Source: Lentinula raphanica
Taxonomy: Eukaryota > Basidiomycota > Agaricomycetes > Agaricales > Omphalotaceae
Assembly (NCBI GenBank): GCA_027919835.1
Contig: JANVFP010000011.1
Span: forward strand, 1,178,001 to 1,242,000
Reading direction: 5' to 3'
Length of the DNA: 64,000 bases
A program made the position numbers and the translations under genes. The notes below the pieces were generated by a model, which saw nothing but the letters and a program-made list of their open reading frames with translations, did no database searches and was not told the origin of the DNA. This document shows, piece by piece, positions 12,285 to 23,911 of the stretch; position 1 is the stretch's first letter; each line of letters opens with the position of its first letter.

Positions 12285-15200
12285 ATGTCCGATGGCTTTT
12301 CAGCGGAATTTGGAGGCAGTGGTCCCATTCTACCTCCAGCCAAGACCGCTAAACCGTCTCCAGAGACTTTGACGAGTGAGCTTTATACAATTGTAGTCTA
12401 TGAACGGCACTAATTCATGATTAGAGCTCGTTAAACGCCTTCGCGCACTCACTCTCGAACTTCTCCCAGTCGAAGTCGACCCTCAAGCAATAAATGAACC
12501 TACGAGTCGAATTATAACCCCTCAAGTTATTTCTGCATACCGTGCCGCTGCTGGAGATTTTGACGAAGCTGTGAGTAAGTTGTGTATGACATGCGGCTCG
12601 TCTCCTCAATTCCTTTCTCAGCTACCTTATTGTCTCCTACGTGCTCGTGCGGAATTCATGTGGGATGCTGACCACAATGCTGCTGATTATGACGAAAACT
12701 TTGGTCGAGGTAGGTTTTCAACCACCTCAACGTTCCTATCCTCCTCCTAATGATGCATCATGGTTACCTCTTCATGAAGCTATCGCATGTGAGGTGCTTG
12801 CACGTCGTATCGTTCATTTGAGTGCCCCGGACCGTTTGGCTGCCGTCATGGCTACGAGATATACGCACATCCAGATAGACGGTGATGAAAGCGATCCTGC
12901 AAGTGCACTCGAGATGGCCATTGATTCACATAGGTATGGTAGATGTTTTATTCCTGTCTGTAAGCGTTCGATTGACAGACTTTTCTTTCTGTACTGTAGC
13001 ACGATCTTCTTGTCCTCGAGCGAATCTCAAGATGGTAAGCATATTCCTTGTTCTGTACCAAGAGGTCCTTCATACAAAGTTATCCAGTTGTCAATTCATT
13101 GTGGAAGGGCGAATTGATTCAGAAGATGAGTGAGAAGTTTGACGTTGAGTGTGAGTTCTCGGCATATACAATGTCCTCTGAAGCGTTACGACTAACTAAC
13201 TTTGCGGCTTGTCACAGATGTTTCCTATGCAGAATCACAAACTGGAAGCTTTTGGAGTCATGTCAATCCCTCACGTCTGTGTGTGCCGCGGTACCAGAAC
13301 TTCTTCCGAATCGTGGTCTGGTTGTTCTTCCTCATTGTCTATTCACAAGCTGGTTTGATACTTTCTGCAATCCATTACATAGACCTTGAGCTCACTTTCT
13401 GCTTCTTCATAGTGCGGCAGCCCGTCGAACGTTTGGCGGACCCGTCATATACGAATACGATGGATGCTTGGGAAGTTATTCTATATGTTATCGCACTTTC
13501 GACACTTGTTGAAGGTGAACATCCATCATTCAACCTTGAGGTAGCCTCTCGGGATTCATGTCGTGTTGTTCATTTTTCTCGTTTCCTTAGACATGAACAG
13601 AGTCAGTGAAATTTAACCATGTTGGTTGAACGGAATAACTAACATGCTTCACACAGTTATTCAAGCTCCTTCGGTTCGTCACTTGGCGTGCCTTCTCCTT
13701 CTGGAACGTCGTCGCATTTGTGACAAACTCGTTGCTGCTGACCGCGTTCATCCTCCGCATGGTCGGATTGCATGATAACACTGATTCGTCCGCTACATTG
13801 CGTCTACATAGTTTCCAAGTGCTAAGTTTTGTTGCACCGTTTATCTGGTAAGTGCTCCGGCACCTTTCAGTCCAATAATACGGTCATGCTGATGGTCTTG
13901 TCTTTGGGCGTTTATTTCAGGATGAGTATGTATCGTGCATCGTCCACTGTTTCCAGGAAAGCTAATCCTCTTCGCTGTCAGAGCTCATCACGGTGTTCGA
14001 CGGATACAAATACGTCGGAATGATGCAAATATGCGTTGCTCGTATGTTACAAGAATCCGGAATATTCTTCGCTGTGCGCACATACCCTTTCTCATTGTGG
14101 TTGACATGACCGTTGGCTCACTCAAGATGACAGTTACTGTCGATCTTGGCGCTGGGATTCGCGCAGGCAATGTACGCCTTGGATGCTGCAGATGGAACCA
14201 CTGAAGCTCCTACAGGAGTGAGTTCATTGACATGTTGTCCAAGGTATCAATGATCTAAGCAGAACTGTCGTTCAGGTGGTCAACGCATTAGTGCAAGCGC
14301 TACTCCAGTGAACCCTCCGTTTCTGGATACTGGTCATTCTCTGATTTGCGTTTCAGGTCACCCGACTTTTCGCGGTATGCATCAAGGTAAGCTACATTGT
14401 CCTTTTTGTGGCCGCCGCTCACAGTGCAATTTTCCGTAGTCCATCAGGCTTGATCATGTATTATCTGTAAGTCCCTTACCTTGCCATGTCGTGTTTCAGT
14501 TCTATATGTCGCTCACAACCTGAAGCTGGAACGTGGTGACGGTCATCGTTCTCCTCAACGTGCTCATCTCGCTGTTTGCGTCTGCATATCAAGATGTTGG
14601 TACTAATCTTGGTTGTACTGTTCAATTTCCTGAATGTGTCGTTTGTTTAGGTCGTGGATGATGCAGAGGCGCAATATCTTGCTTTTTTCGCAGGAAAGAC
14701 TGTAGGCATGATTCGTGCGCCGGACTCGTACGTATATCCTGCACCGTTCAATCTGATCGAAACATTCCTTGTTTCGCCGTTCGAGTGAGTGTTTTTACTT
14801 GTATTTAACTCAGGGGACGAGCTTATAAATCCTCTCACGTAGGTATTGGTATAGTGAAAAACAATATGCAAAGGTAAGCTCATTCTTCTTGGTTCCATTT
14901 CATCATTACCCTCCTAACGAGAACTAACACCTCATTCTTATTTAGTTGAATCGCATCATCATGTCCGTCCTCTTCTTCATCCCACTCACCATGATAGCCT
15001 TCTACGAAACCGTATTTACCCGACAAGAAAACGAGTGGATCACGAACTGGTTACATGGAAACAACGAAGGCGATAGCACATACCCACAAACAAGGGATCC
15101 CGAAGTCGATGGGCCCGATGCGGATGCTGGTTTGAGAATAAGCAAGGTGCCGTTCATGGAGTTGATCAAGGTGTTTCCGAACACGGCTCAGTCGAGTGAG

Positions 15201-15299
15201 GCGTTGATGTTGGAGGAAATCAGGGGGCTGAGGAAGCAGTTGGATATGGTGATGAGGAGGGTTGAGATGAATGGTACTGGAAAGGAGGTGGAAGAGTGA
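12285..15299 (+). CDS. YVC1: YVC1-like (TRP-type) vacuolar cation channel
   Basis: A gene of many exons, with introns mostly 45-60 nt. The cytosolic N-terminus reads KRLRALTLELLPVEVDPQAI, RIITPQVISAYRAAAGDF, LLRARAEFMWDADHNAADY, IACEVLARRIVH and TIFLSSSESQDVINSLWKGE. The blocks order matches fungal YVC1-like channels. Hydrophobic segments follow: FFRIVVWLFFLIVYSQA, WEVILYVIALS and FWNVVAFVTNSLLLTAFILR. Further short exons carry the remaining helices. The last exon begins with another helix (IIMSVLFFIPLTMIAFYETV) and ends in a cytosolic tail with ISKVPFMELIKVFPN and a coiled coil. YVC1 releases Ca2+ from the vacuole on osmotic shock in yeast. The pore exons (14220-14900) are small and only partly modelled. 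Confidence 0.88.
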
Positions 15300-15536
15300 G
15301 TAGAGTGTTGGGGCAATCTGTTAACTATAGTACGATTGTGCTAGTTTTTGTGGGGTGAAATCGCGATTGACGGAGGAATATACATATAGATTTCTTTTAG
15401 TCGACTACACATAGATATGTGGTTTCTCATCAATCTTCGCGGAAGTGAATAATTGAGAATAATGACGAAAAGAGACAGGATATCTGGCACATATGCATTT
15501 CCCAAGGGAAAAAAACCAAGAGAATTTGAATGTGTA

Positions 15537-15630
15537 CTCCCTGGCTGGGAGTCGAACCCAGCTTTCGCGCGGACGCGGAGTGTTATACGCGTATGACAGG
15601 CGCGTGTACTAACCGATATACTACCAGGGA
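15537..15630 (-). tRNA. tRNA-Asp (GTC) with intron
   Basis: On the minus strand the acceptor TCCCTGG pairs with CCAGGGA, with discriminator G. D-arm GTA/TAC, anticodon stem CGCGC/GCGCG, loop CTGTCAC with anticodon GTC, and T-arm CTGGG-TTCGACT-CCCAG are all present. A 22-nt intron interrupts the loop one base after the anticodon, the canonical eukaryotic position. Mature length without CCA is 72 nt. Confidence 0.95.
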
Positions 15631-15734
15631 ATGATTACGATTACTAAAATACTACTCATATCCATCGAATCAGCCTTATCAACCAAGAGTATGTTTATTT
15701 ACTTTTCTTCCAACCTCTTCCAGCGCTGGCAAAG

Positions 15735-16537
15735 ATGTCGTTACCCTATTCTTTGCGAACCTCTATAACACCTCCGGAACTCGAGCTCATTGCCACACAG
15801 CAACTCATTGAGATTGTACCCCTCATCGCCATAGAAAAAACGGCCTTCATATCTGTCCGTAGTTTCCTCGCGCTTTCACTAGCGAATCAGCCCTCCTTAC
15901 ACTTGGATTGATGGATCTGGTACGCTTAGGGTGCCTTTGGCCCTCTGCAACCTCCCAGGAAAGCAAAGATTCCACTGTGGATGGCGATCAATCTGAAGCT
16001 GAGAAAGAAATGCCATATCGTTGCCCCGGAATGGCTTAGTGTTGGTACGCGTTTTCTAACCTCTCAACGCGACAGCAGGATTTAGATACATTCTCCGTAG
16101 AATTCTTACAATCCCGACTCGACGAAGAGATAAACGAACCAGGATTCAGCAAGCTTCCGTTCCGATATGCGGAAATTTCGAAAGTGTTGTTGGATGTGTA
16201 AATCGTCTTGTCGACTCTTGCAGGTGTTGTCGATTGAACTTGTTGGTTCACAGCGCGTCAGACGACATTCAGAACACGGACAAGATACGATCGCTATTGA
16301 AGGACCTGAGGGAAGCGCGTCAAGCAAAGAGTCGTGAGGGTTTGGATCAGATAAATCGGGGTGAACTGAGCGTGCGTAGTGATTTTTGCCCTTGGATTGA
16401 ACCTCGGCTGACCTCGAGGAAATCAGGTGTCGAACCTGTGCTCAATGGAGATCAACGAGATTCGACCGTTCTTTGTACATGCCATGGGAATCCTCACGCA
16501 TCTTCATCGCGAAGCGTCTACAGAAGACCAACTCTAA
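15735..16537 (+). CDS. PSF2: GINS complex subunit Psf2
   Basis: Psf2 is one of four GINS subunits; GINS joins Cdc45 and MCM to form the replicative helicase. The exons give MSLPYSLRTSITPPELELIA, QQLIEIVPLIAIEKTAFIS / GAFGPLQPPRKAKIPLWMAI, NLKLRKKCHIVAPEWLSV / LDTFSVEFLQSRLDEEINEP ... FRYAEISKVLLDV / ASDDIQNTDKIRSLLKDLRE ... / SNLCSMEINEIRPFFVHAMG. The order and motifs (PELE N-terminus, PLWLAI-type helix, YxEIxKxLLD, DDIxNxDxIRxLIKD, MEINxIRPF) are diagnostic. Four introns were located. Length of about 200 residues fits the family. Confidence 0.93.
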
Positions 16538-16765
16538 TTTGTATAACATCGTTCAATTCTTTAATGACAAAATTCAGCTTCAACCCTCAACTTCAATCTC
16601 CTATGCCCAAAGACTCCAAGGACAAACTTGAGGGTCTGTTTCTTCTCTGCTGATATTACTTTTCCCAAGTTTTTAGGATGATGACGTCTTTCATGACTGT
16701 TCGTCTCAGCCTGCTCTTACTCACATAAAAGACCAACATCCAACTGGCATCGACCCCACCTCAAA

Positions 16766-17358
16766 ATGAAGCTTTCTGGATCCTGCTACTGCCGTGCTCT
16801 GGAGTACGAGCTGAAGTTAGAATCCCCCGACGAAGCGCGTACCTCTCTGTGTCATTGCTCGAGCTGCAAAGTATGTTTATATCATCCCATGTCTGATTTG
16901 TCTTTTTACAACTCACTCTCTCGATAGAAAGCCTTTGGAACTAATTATGGTTTGACCGCAAAAGTTCCGTTGACTTCTTTCAATTACACCTCCGGTCACC
17001 CCAAGGAATTCGTAGGAGACAACGGCTCTGGAACAATCCTCCACCGTGAGTTCTGTGATAAATGTGGAAGCTTCATTCTTGAGTATGGAGTGAGTATTCA
17101 TTCGATGCGTTCCGAATGAAAGCTCGGAGGTTACGTTCATGATGATCAGGATCCAGTGAAGAACGAGTTCCGTTTCATCTGTGTCGGCAGCTTGGACGAA
17201 CCAGACGCGTTACCTCCCAAGGGTAAATTCTTCTGTGAGAATCGCTCGGAATGGATGCCTAAGATCCCAGGTATGATGCTCATTTTTATAAGAGAAAGAA
17301 TAATACCCACTCAAGAGTTCAAGCAGGCATTTTTCACAAGATGAAGATCAAGGAGTAA
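16766..17358 (+). CDS. GFA/CENP-V-domain protein (glutathione-dependent formaldehyde-activating enzyme-like)
   Basis: Four exons encode roughly 140 residues. The fold's zinc ligands are visible: GSCYCRALEYEL near the N-terminus, CHCSSCKKAFGTNYG after the first intron, and EFCDKCGSFI later. The protein ends MPKIPGIFHKMKIKE after a last intron ending at GCAG. This Mss4-like fold is widespread in fungi, and most members have no proven substrate. The name reflects family annotation, not shown activity. Confidence 0.85.
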
Positions 17359-18249
17359 CAGAGTTAATTCGTATGCTAACTTCAATATACAGTCTTCCCG
17401 AGGGCTGTGGTACAATCACTGAGGGTTCGACTGCATATATGCTGACCCCGCCTTTCCACTTTTACCAGCGAAGAAACTGGATCTGGTTGATCCACCGTGA
17501 ATGTCGTCACAGTAGATACATATCACCTGGAGACAGTGAGGATTCTGAGGAATGGGGCACGAATGGAAAACACTGAGAGCAAGGAAAAGGTGTATGATGT
17601 ATTACGAGCAGTGAGCACTATACAATCTTGCCTTCAAGACTCTCGGCCGTCCACTCACAGCCTATCGCAGCATCCTACAGCGCACTGAACAGAGACTTGT
17701 GCCCATTGGACCTGAGCGCTATGATTTGAACCCGAGACTGAGGTCCAACCTGAATCGACAGCCATATCATGGGCGCTCTAAGTATTACTCTGAAATTTCT
17801 AGCAGGCGATTTTCTCGTCCTCGCTCAGGGCGCTTTCGAAAGCTCGGATATCTTCAAATCTACCTGGTAAGCCTGGTAGGCTGCAGCAGGCCGTAGCCTG
17901 TCGATTTTATGCTGCGGTTGGGCGATGGGGAGGTTTGGCGGCTGTTGGTGGCTTGTTCAAGTTGTCGGGGGTGCCCACTGGCAAGCAAAGCATCGATGAT
18001 CATATCAACTGCCGACGGTTGTTGATCCTCATCTCGATACATATCCGTCGTATATAGCGCATCAGGGTCTAGTCACAGCCTCAGCGTTTAGCCCTCAGTG
18101 TTCCCGAGTCAGGAAGCAGTGCAATCAGCACTGAATTTTTTTCCCCTCTCTTTGTCTCCAGCTTTCTCTTGACCTTCGATCACCTTCCTCTGTTGGTCAG
18201 CGAAACCAAAATTGCTTCCCTTCCTCAACGACTCCCTCTCACACGCAAC
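17359..18249. other. Intergenic 0.9 kb, no convincing gene
   Basis: Short plus-strand frames at 17373-17896 have no conserved motif, do not join well at splice sites and overlap one another. A GC-rich purine-biased patch sits at 17920-17980. I see no tRNA or repeat. Confidence 0.4.
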
Positions 18250-19567
18250 ATGAAGATGCTAGCTCGCCAGATCATACTGCTGCTCTTCGGTTGTCTAGCT
18301 TTTTTTGCTCCGCAAGCTCAACCAATTGGACAGTCTCAAACAGCTGGACAGCCCGCATTGAAACCGCAGGAAGATCGCTGGACACGTTCCGGGATTTGGG
18401 TCTATTGGTTGTTCATCCAAATTCGTGAAAACTATGCACGGCACGAGGTTGGTCTTCAACTGTTCCATCGGCTTTATGTGACCTTCACTGGATGCTAAAT
18501 GATTGAATGATTTTGTAGAGCTGGATGAAGCGTGACCTCGACACTTGCCCTGGTATAAACAAAAACGATGATTATTTTGGTTAGTGATCTGAATGGTTTC
18601 CTAGTAAGTTCGTTTGGTTAACGGTACCAACAACAGTCAAGAAGGGTGATAAGGAGCTATCACACCTGCCTCTTGTCGAGTGGAAGACGAGTTATCACAG
18701 TGAAGGCATATACAACATCACGTCGGAGACATTCAGCTTGACAGGCGACAAAAACATGCACAAGAGCTCCGATTATATCGTCAAACTGGTCGACGTATCC
18801 CCCCCGGATGGACATTTCTCCTCTTGCGAACCACATGCCCTCCAACAGCTGGGAATCTGGCATCGTACAGGGATCCGGGAAAGCAAATACGGTGAACTAT
18901 TGGGTGCGATCCTCATGAAACGGGAGCGCGGGGAAATGATAGAGGATAATGAATTGTGGCAGAAAGCAAGTCAAAAAGAACAAAAGGCAGTTCTGGACTC
19001 AATCAAGGAGAAGGCAAGGGGAAAGCATCATAAACTTGCGTTCGAGACTAGGACCAACGTCGATCATATCCTTCCATCGTGAGCAATCTTCCTTTTGGAA
19101 GTAAACTACTATGCGTGCTCATACGTTTTATCATACAATCCAGTGATTTCCAGAAAGCCAACTTCCTTGTTCATATCGTGCAGGGACATGAAGGTATTGA
19201 ACTGGAGGATGTAGCTTTGATCGACTTGGGCTACCCAGGAAACACGGCAAAGTGGTTAAAGCATAAAGGGATTGATGACCCCGAATATGTAGGTGTCTCC
19301 CAAATGCTCATCGGGGTCATACAGTTGACCGTCTTATGTTAGATTGCCTGGTTCAACCGATTGTTCGATTTGTTTTGGGCAGGATACTACAAGACTGCGG
19401 GTGATGCTAGGATCTACGAAGAGTATCAAGCTTGGCGGAAGCACCAAAAAACCCGAGCACTGAACGCTCTGCTGTTGCCATTGAGGAAGGCACCGTTAAA
19501 ATGGTTCCTTCCAAAGTATAATTACGATGCATCTGATCCCTCCGCTGGGCCATTTCTCGATGATTGA
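18250..19567 (+). CDS. Unrecognised secreted protein
   Basis: ATG 18250 opens a classical signal peptide: MKML then RQIILLLFGCLAFFAPQAQP, with a likely cleavage after AQA. Five exons join through short introns into a roughly 310-residue mature protein. It is charged in the middle (RERGEMIEDNELWQKAS...), has few cysteines, and ends with PKYNYDASDPSAGPFLDD. The exon 3-4 join, HILP/SDFQKANFLVHIVQGHEG, and the 4-5 join, DDPEY/IAWFNRLFDLFWAGYYK, keep frame. I do not recognise a domain. Secretion is inferred from the N-terminus only. Confidence 0.65.
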
Positions 19568-20710
19568 TGATTGCTCCACCGTTCACTGTAGGAATATGAT
19601 GGAGCCCTACCGTTATCCGATCCAGCAGAACGATCCCAGCCTCTCCTAGCCTTGCGCTACTTCCCTCATTCCTTCCTTTCGATATCTTCCAAAGACTCAC
19701 TGCCAGTAACTGTCTCATAATTACCGTGTTTGATTTGACCCTTCAGGCGTCCAATCAACATCCTCCTTGTAGAAATCGTTCATGGACGTACATCTTGTAC
19801 AATCCTTTCGTTTTTGTTATGTCGTTGAATCTATAGATTCACATATCATTTGCCTTCTTCTTCATTTTTTTCCTTACATGCAAGCGTTCAACCCCCAAGT
19901 TAAAGTTGTACGTTGTTCGATGCACTTATTGCTACTCATCGATTGATTCACACCAGTATCTCAGCCTGCACTATATATTATTTATTCACTGGGAGGTAGT
20001 TCAACCGTTACCTGTATTTGTCTGTTTATATCTTATTCGTTCAGCTGCCGCGTCCGACGATATTGGCGAACTCACTGAAACCATCACCCTCATCGACGAT
20101 GACACTGTACTCGACGAGCGCTTAGTACTTAATATCATGAGCGTCAAATGGAAATTTAAATTTTGATCTATCCTCCATCGTTCATCGACATCATTGGAAT
20201 CTATTTGAACGAACAGCGTCTTTACAGCATATTCATGCCCCTTCGATGACACAAAGTGACGAATCAGGATAGCAGCTCGCTGGCGTCGCCAAGCTTACTC
20301 AAAACGAGATACGCCTTCCCGGGTATACGATGAACTCTAACAGTCACGATGAACTTAGGTTCCATTCTTATGATCAGCCTGTAACTGTTTTAGTGGATTT
20401 CGCATGTGCTATCGCCCCCGTCGTGGAAAGAGTTTCGGATGGCCGCCAAAGGCTAAAGCAGTTTTCATTCAATCCTATCGCGGCAGGAGTCTTCATCACC
20501 ATCCTTCACCACAAGCTCACAGTTCACGCAGTTTCGGGATTCAGCAATAGCGAGTTCATCAGAAAGGAGAGCCGTTGCTAAGGCTTCCTATATAGACATT
20601 TTTCCGAAACCGTAGTCCGGGTCGCCAGGAATATCAGACACACTCCTTATTGCTCCTTCACTTCAATAACCGCACACCAACATTTGGAGAAGGACTTACT
20701 CCAGGCTTTC
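19568..20710. other. Intergenic 1.1 kb, no convincing gene
   Basis: Small plus-strand frames at 19906-20166 and 20330-20581 lack recognisable domains and clear exon structure. Nothing else stands out. The 3' part probably holds the promoter of the next gene. Confidence 0.35.
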
Positions 20711-22718
20711 ATGGTGGCATCGTCAGAATCAACGTCGACACCAATCTGGACACCCCATATGGCATCAAGGTCTTGCAATGTTCACGATAAAGACGGCGGC
20801 GTTCTTCCAGTTACCGAACCACCCACCTGCGAGTGCTTCCAGGGTCCTATAGCTGCCGATTCGTCTTCAGAATCACAATCCTCGTCGTCCCCAGCGTCGC
20901 CATCTTCCTCTACATCCTTTGAGGACGCTCTCATGCCGACAAGTCCAGTTTCGCGTTGGCCAATAGGGGTCGAGTTCGATGACCAAATGAATTCTCCCAT
21001 ATCCCGCATTCCTGATGAGGTGATGGGCGAAATCTTCAACGAGTTTGTCATGTCATTCCCCTGGGATCATTCGAGTAGTAGCACAGATAACGGGGAACAT
21101 CGGTCTCAAAGACAATATGCTTCTTTATCCCTGATGCGCATATGTTCTCGATGGCGGAACGTGTGCGTGTCTACACCAAAGCTCTGGGTCCACCATTATG
21201 TTCCACCGTATAGGTGCGTATAAACATGTACTCATCAGCAAGCACCCGCTAAGATCAATCCCAACAGATCCAAATCCAAACCTCTACTAGCCAATCACGG
21301 GTCGCCTTGGGATCCTTTCGAATCCTACATCAACTTGACGCACTACACTACGCTGGCCTTGTCCCGGTCAAAAGGCTGCCCTCTCCACGTTCATATCACT
21401 CTATCACCCTTCAATCCCATAGCAGCTGCGACACATCTACTGTTTGGTGCCTCAGATAGATGGAGAAGTGCATATATTACTGCCCCTGTCCCATCTACCT
21501 CTTCGGCTTTCGGTTCTTCCTCAATTCGGACGTCGTTATTCAAAGCTCTAGATTACCCAATATTGGAGGAACTCACCCTGAATTACGAGCTGGATGGGGA
21601 CGAACAAGAATATCTTCTCCCATCATTCGAGCGCGCACCGAAGTTGGATACGTTGAGGGTGGTCAAGATGATCCGGTGGCCCATTAATAACGTCGCGGAT
21701 GGCGCCAATGGAGATTTTGCTGCTGACGATAACGATGAGGGAGGGGAAGGAGTAGGCAAAGACAATTATTTGGATCGTCACCTCCCCTATTCGCAAATTC
21801 GTACTCTGACAGGAAGCGCCTCTCTCCCAGCGTTATACACCCTTCTCAAGCAGTGCGTGAACCTCGAACGAGTCGAGGTCGAGCAAGTGCGGTTTCCTGG
21901 CTTTCCGCTGCCATATCCTACTGCTTTCGGTTTGGGGACGGTAGGAGCAGAGGCTTCGTCCGAGAGTTTTCATCACAAGTATAGTCATTACTATGACTGG
22001 AACAGTACTTTCGATGATACAAATTTTCCTTTCAACAATCCCTTCTTCAAAATCACCGCGATCGATGCTTTGCAACTTCATACCCCCGCTCACCAGTTGG
22101 CTTCGCCGTGCTCCTTCGTTAAAAACGCTCTCCTTGACAGGCGGTAAGCTCTCGTCAAAGTACATCCACGGACAAGTGGTGGATGATTTGATTGGGTTCC
22201 TACGCCGTCAACGATATTTCTCTCCAGATACAGAGGAATCAGGTGGATTGGAAAGCTTCACCCTATCGACCGTGGAACTGACACCCGAACAATTAATCGT
22301 GTTGTTAACTCTCATGCCGAGTTTAAAAGAGTTGAAATTAGGCAAACATGCGTGGGGGTCGAGATCGTATCTAGGGGATTTGCTGGGCAACAATGGGAAG
22401 GTGCTTGAGCGTTTGAAGGCCTCAACTGCTAGTTGTTCTGATGAACTTGGGTCCGGGAGTTCCATAGAGGGCCATCAGGCGCAGGTATCTGGTCGGGTTT
22501 TGCTTCCCAAACTCGCCAATTTCTCTTTGTACTTCCCTCGGCCTCCCTCTATGGCAGAACTCGAGGATCTGCTTGATGCTTTCCGGTCTCGGATGACCGT
22601 AATTGGGCTAGAGAAACATGGCGGAACGATGCATGGCGTAGACATTGGGGAGGGCTGGAGAGAGGTCGAGCTGGATATTGATGTCGTTCGTGGATCATTC
22701 GGGATGCATGAAATTTGA
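20711..22718 (+). CDS. F-box-like protein with leucine-rich C-terminus, frameshifted in this sequence
   Basis: Exon 1 starts at ATG 20711. After a Ser-rich, acidic leader it has an F-box-like motif, ISRIPDEVMGEIFNEFVMSF, then SLMRICSRWRNVCVSTPKLW. An intron near 21213-21267 leads to a long second exon with LRR-like content. That frame (phase of 21335) continues to DALQLHTP, then runs into a stop at 22147. The next frame takes over as TSWLRRAPSLKTLSLTGGK and stays open to 22718. Removing one C from the five-C run at 22083-22087 joins the frames exactly. This may be a sequencing error or a true broken allele. The family acts as substrate adaptors of SCF ubiquitin ligases, but the target is unknown. 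Confidence 0.7.
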
Positions 22719-23911
22719 ATGGAGGGAGGATGGATTTACGGCGAAGATAAGGAATGATCTAGATGTGATGGATAGACTCAGAAAGGTGAGGAACTCGAGA
22801 GGGAAGTGTTTCTCTTGAGTCATGCCAAAGTTCTCTTTGTGTTGATTACTTTGTTTGCAATCGCCGCTTCTTCTTTGCGCTCGTTCTTGCTAAGTGCTTT
22901 AGCATGGTTCCTCGATTAGAATCCAGTGCATTCACAACTTCTGTATCGCTTCTCTCAAGTCATTATCACTTTCTTTCTATACATGCTCATTTCTACGGGC
23001 TCTCTGCTTGTATCCTCATCATGTATGCCAAGAACACGGCTGGACACGGTGGCGGCAGGCCGTTAGTAGACAATGAAGTGGACGTCTTCGACACTTTTTT
23101 CAAATGTTGGCGTCCCCATCAGCGTATGAAGCTGTACGAAACATCCCAAAGCGTTGCCTGTGTCGCTCTGAGCATTTGTCGAGTCAGTATTGCAGAAAGG
23201 CGATGAGGAAACTGCGTGCAGTGGGTGGGAATGCCGCAGTGATCGAAAAACCATTCCCGCCATCATTTGTGGGCTCTTTGTGGACTCCCTCAGGTAACAT
23301 TCTTCCCTCTTCCGATGTATGTAGCTTTTGACTCTTTCACACGGGAGCTTGATGAATTTTTCGTGGGCAAATCGAAGGACATCTCGGACCTGTTACCTGG
23401 TCCAATCATCTCTGCATACGTACCGAGTTAATTGTAGTAAGAAGGTCCACGGACCAAGCAGCATGGTTATCGCATGGCCATTGCGGCACGAACAATAGTC
23501 ACAATAGGACGAAAGGCCAGAAGGCCAGAAATAGCTCATGGGGGTCATGGCGCACAGGTCCAAAATACCTCACCGAAAAAGGCAAATTGACTGATAAGCG
23601 CTGAATTGAGTCATCTTTTCGCTCACGTGTCAACCGATGATTGTTCTCGCGAAAAACATTGAAAATGGCTCGAAGAAGTGGCATTTGAGTGTATAATTAC
23701 CCTTGACTCTCTACCACCACAATCGCTTCCATCTCGTTATCTCCTCTATCATCCTCTCCACTCGCTACGACGCCCTACGACGACTAGCGAGCTCACGACT
23801 CTTATCGGCACCTGTATCGACACTTTCCATTCTTTTCCCTCGGTCAGACTCGTAAATCACCACACCCCGACCGTCAGGAAAGACCCGAAGACGAACTCGA
23901 CAGGAATCACA
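22719..23911. other. Intergenic 1.2 kb, no convincing gene
   Basis: Frames at 22904-23206 and 23104-23331 overlap out of phase and have no known motif. No element or RNA gene was recognised. It probably includes the 5' leader of the gene at 23912. Confidence 0.35.

Noticed and set aside
17373..17896. A gene following the GFA-domain gene
   Set aside because: Frames overlap, do not join by plausible introns and show no known motif.
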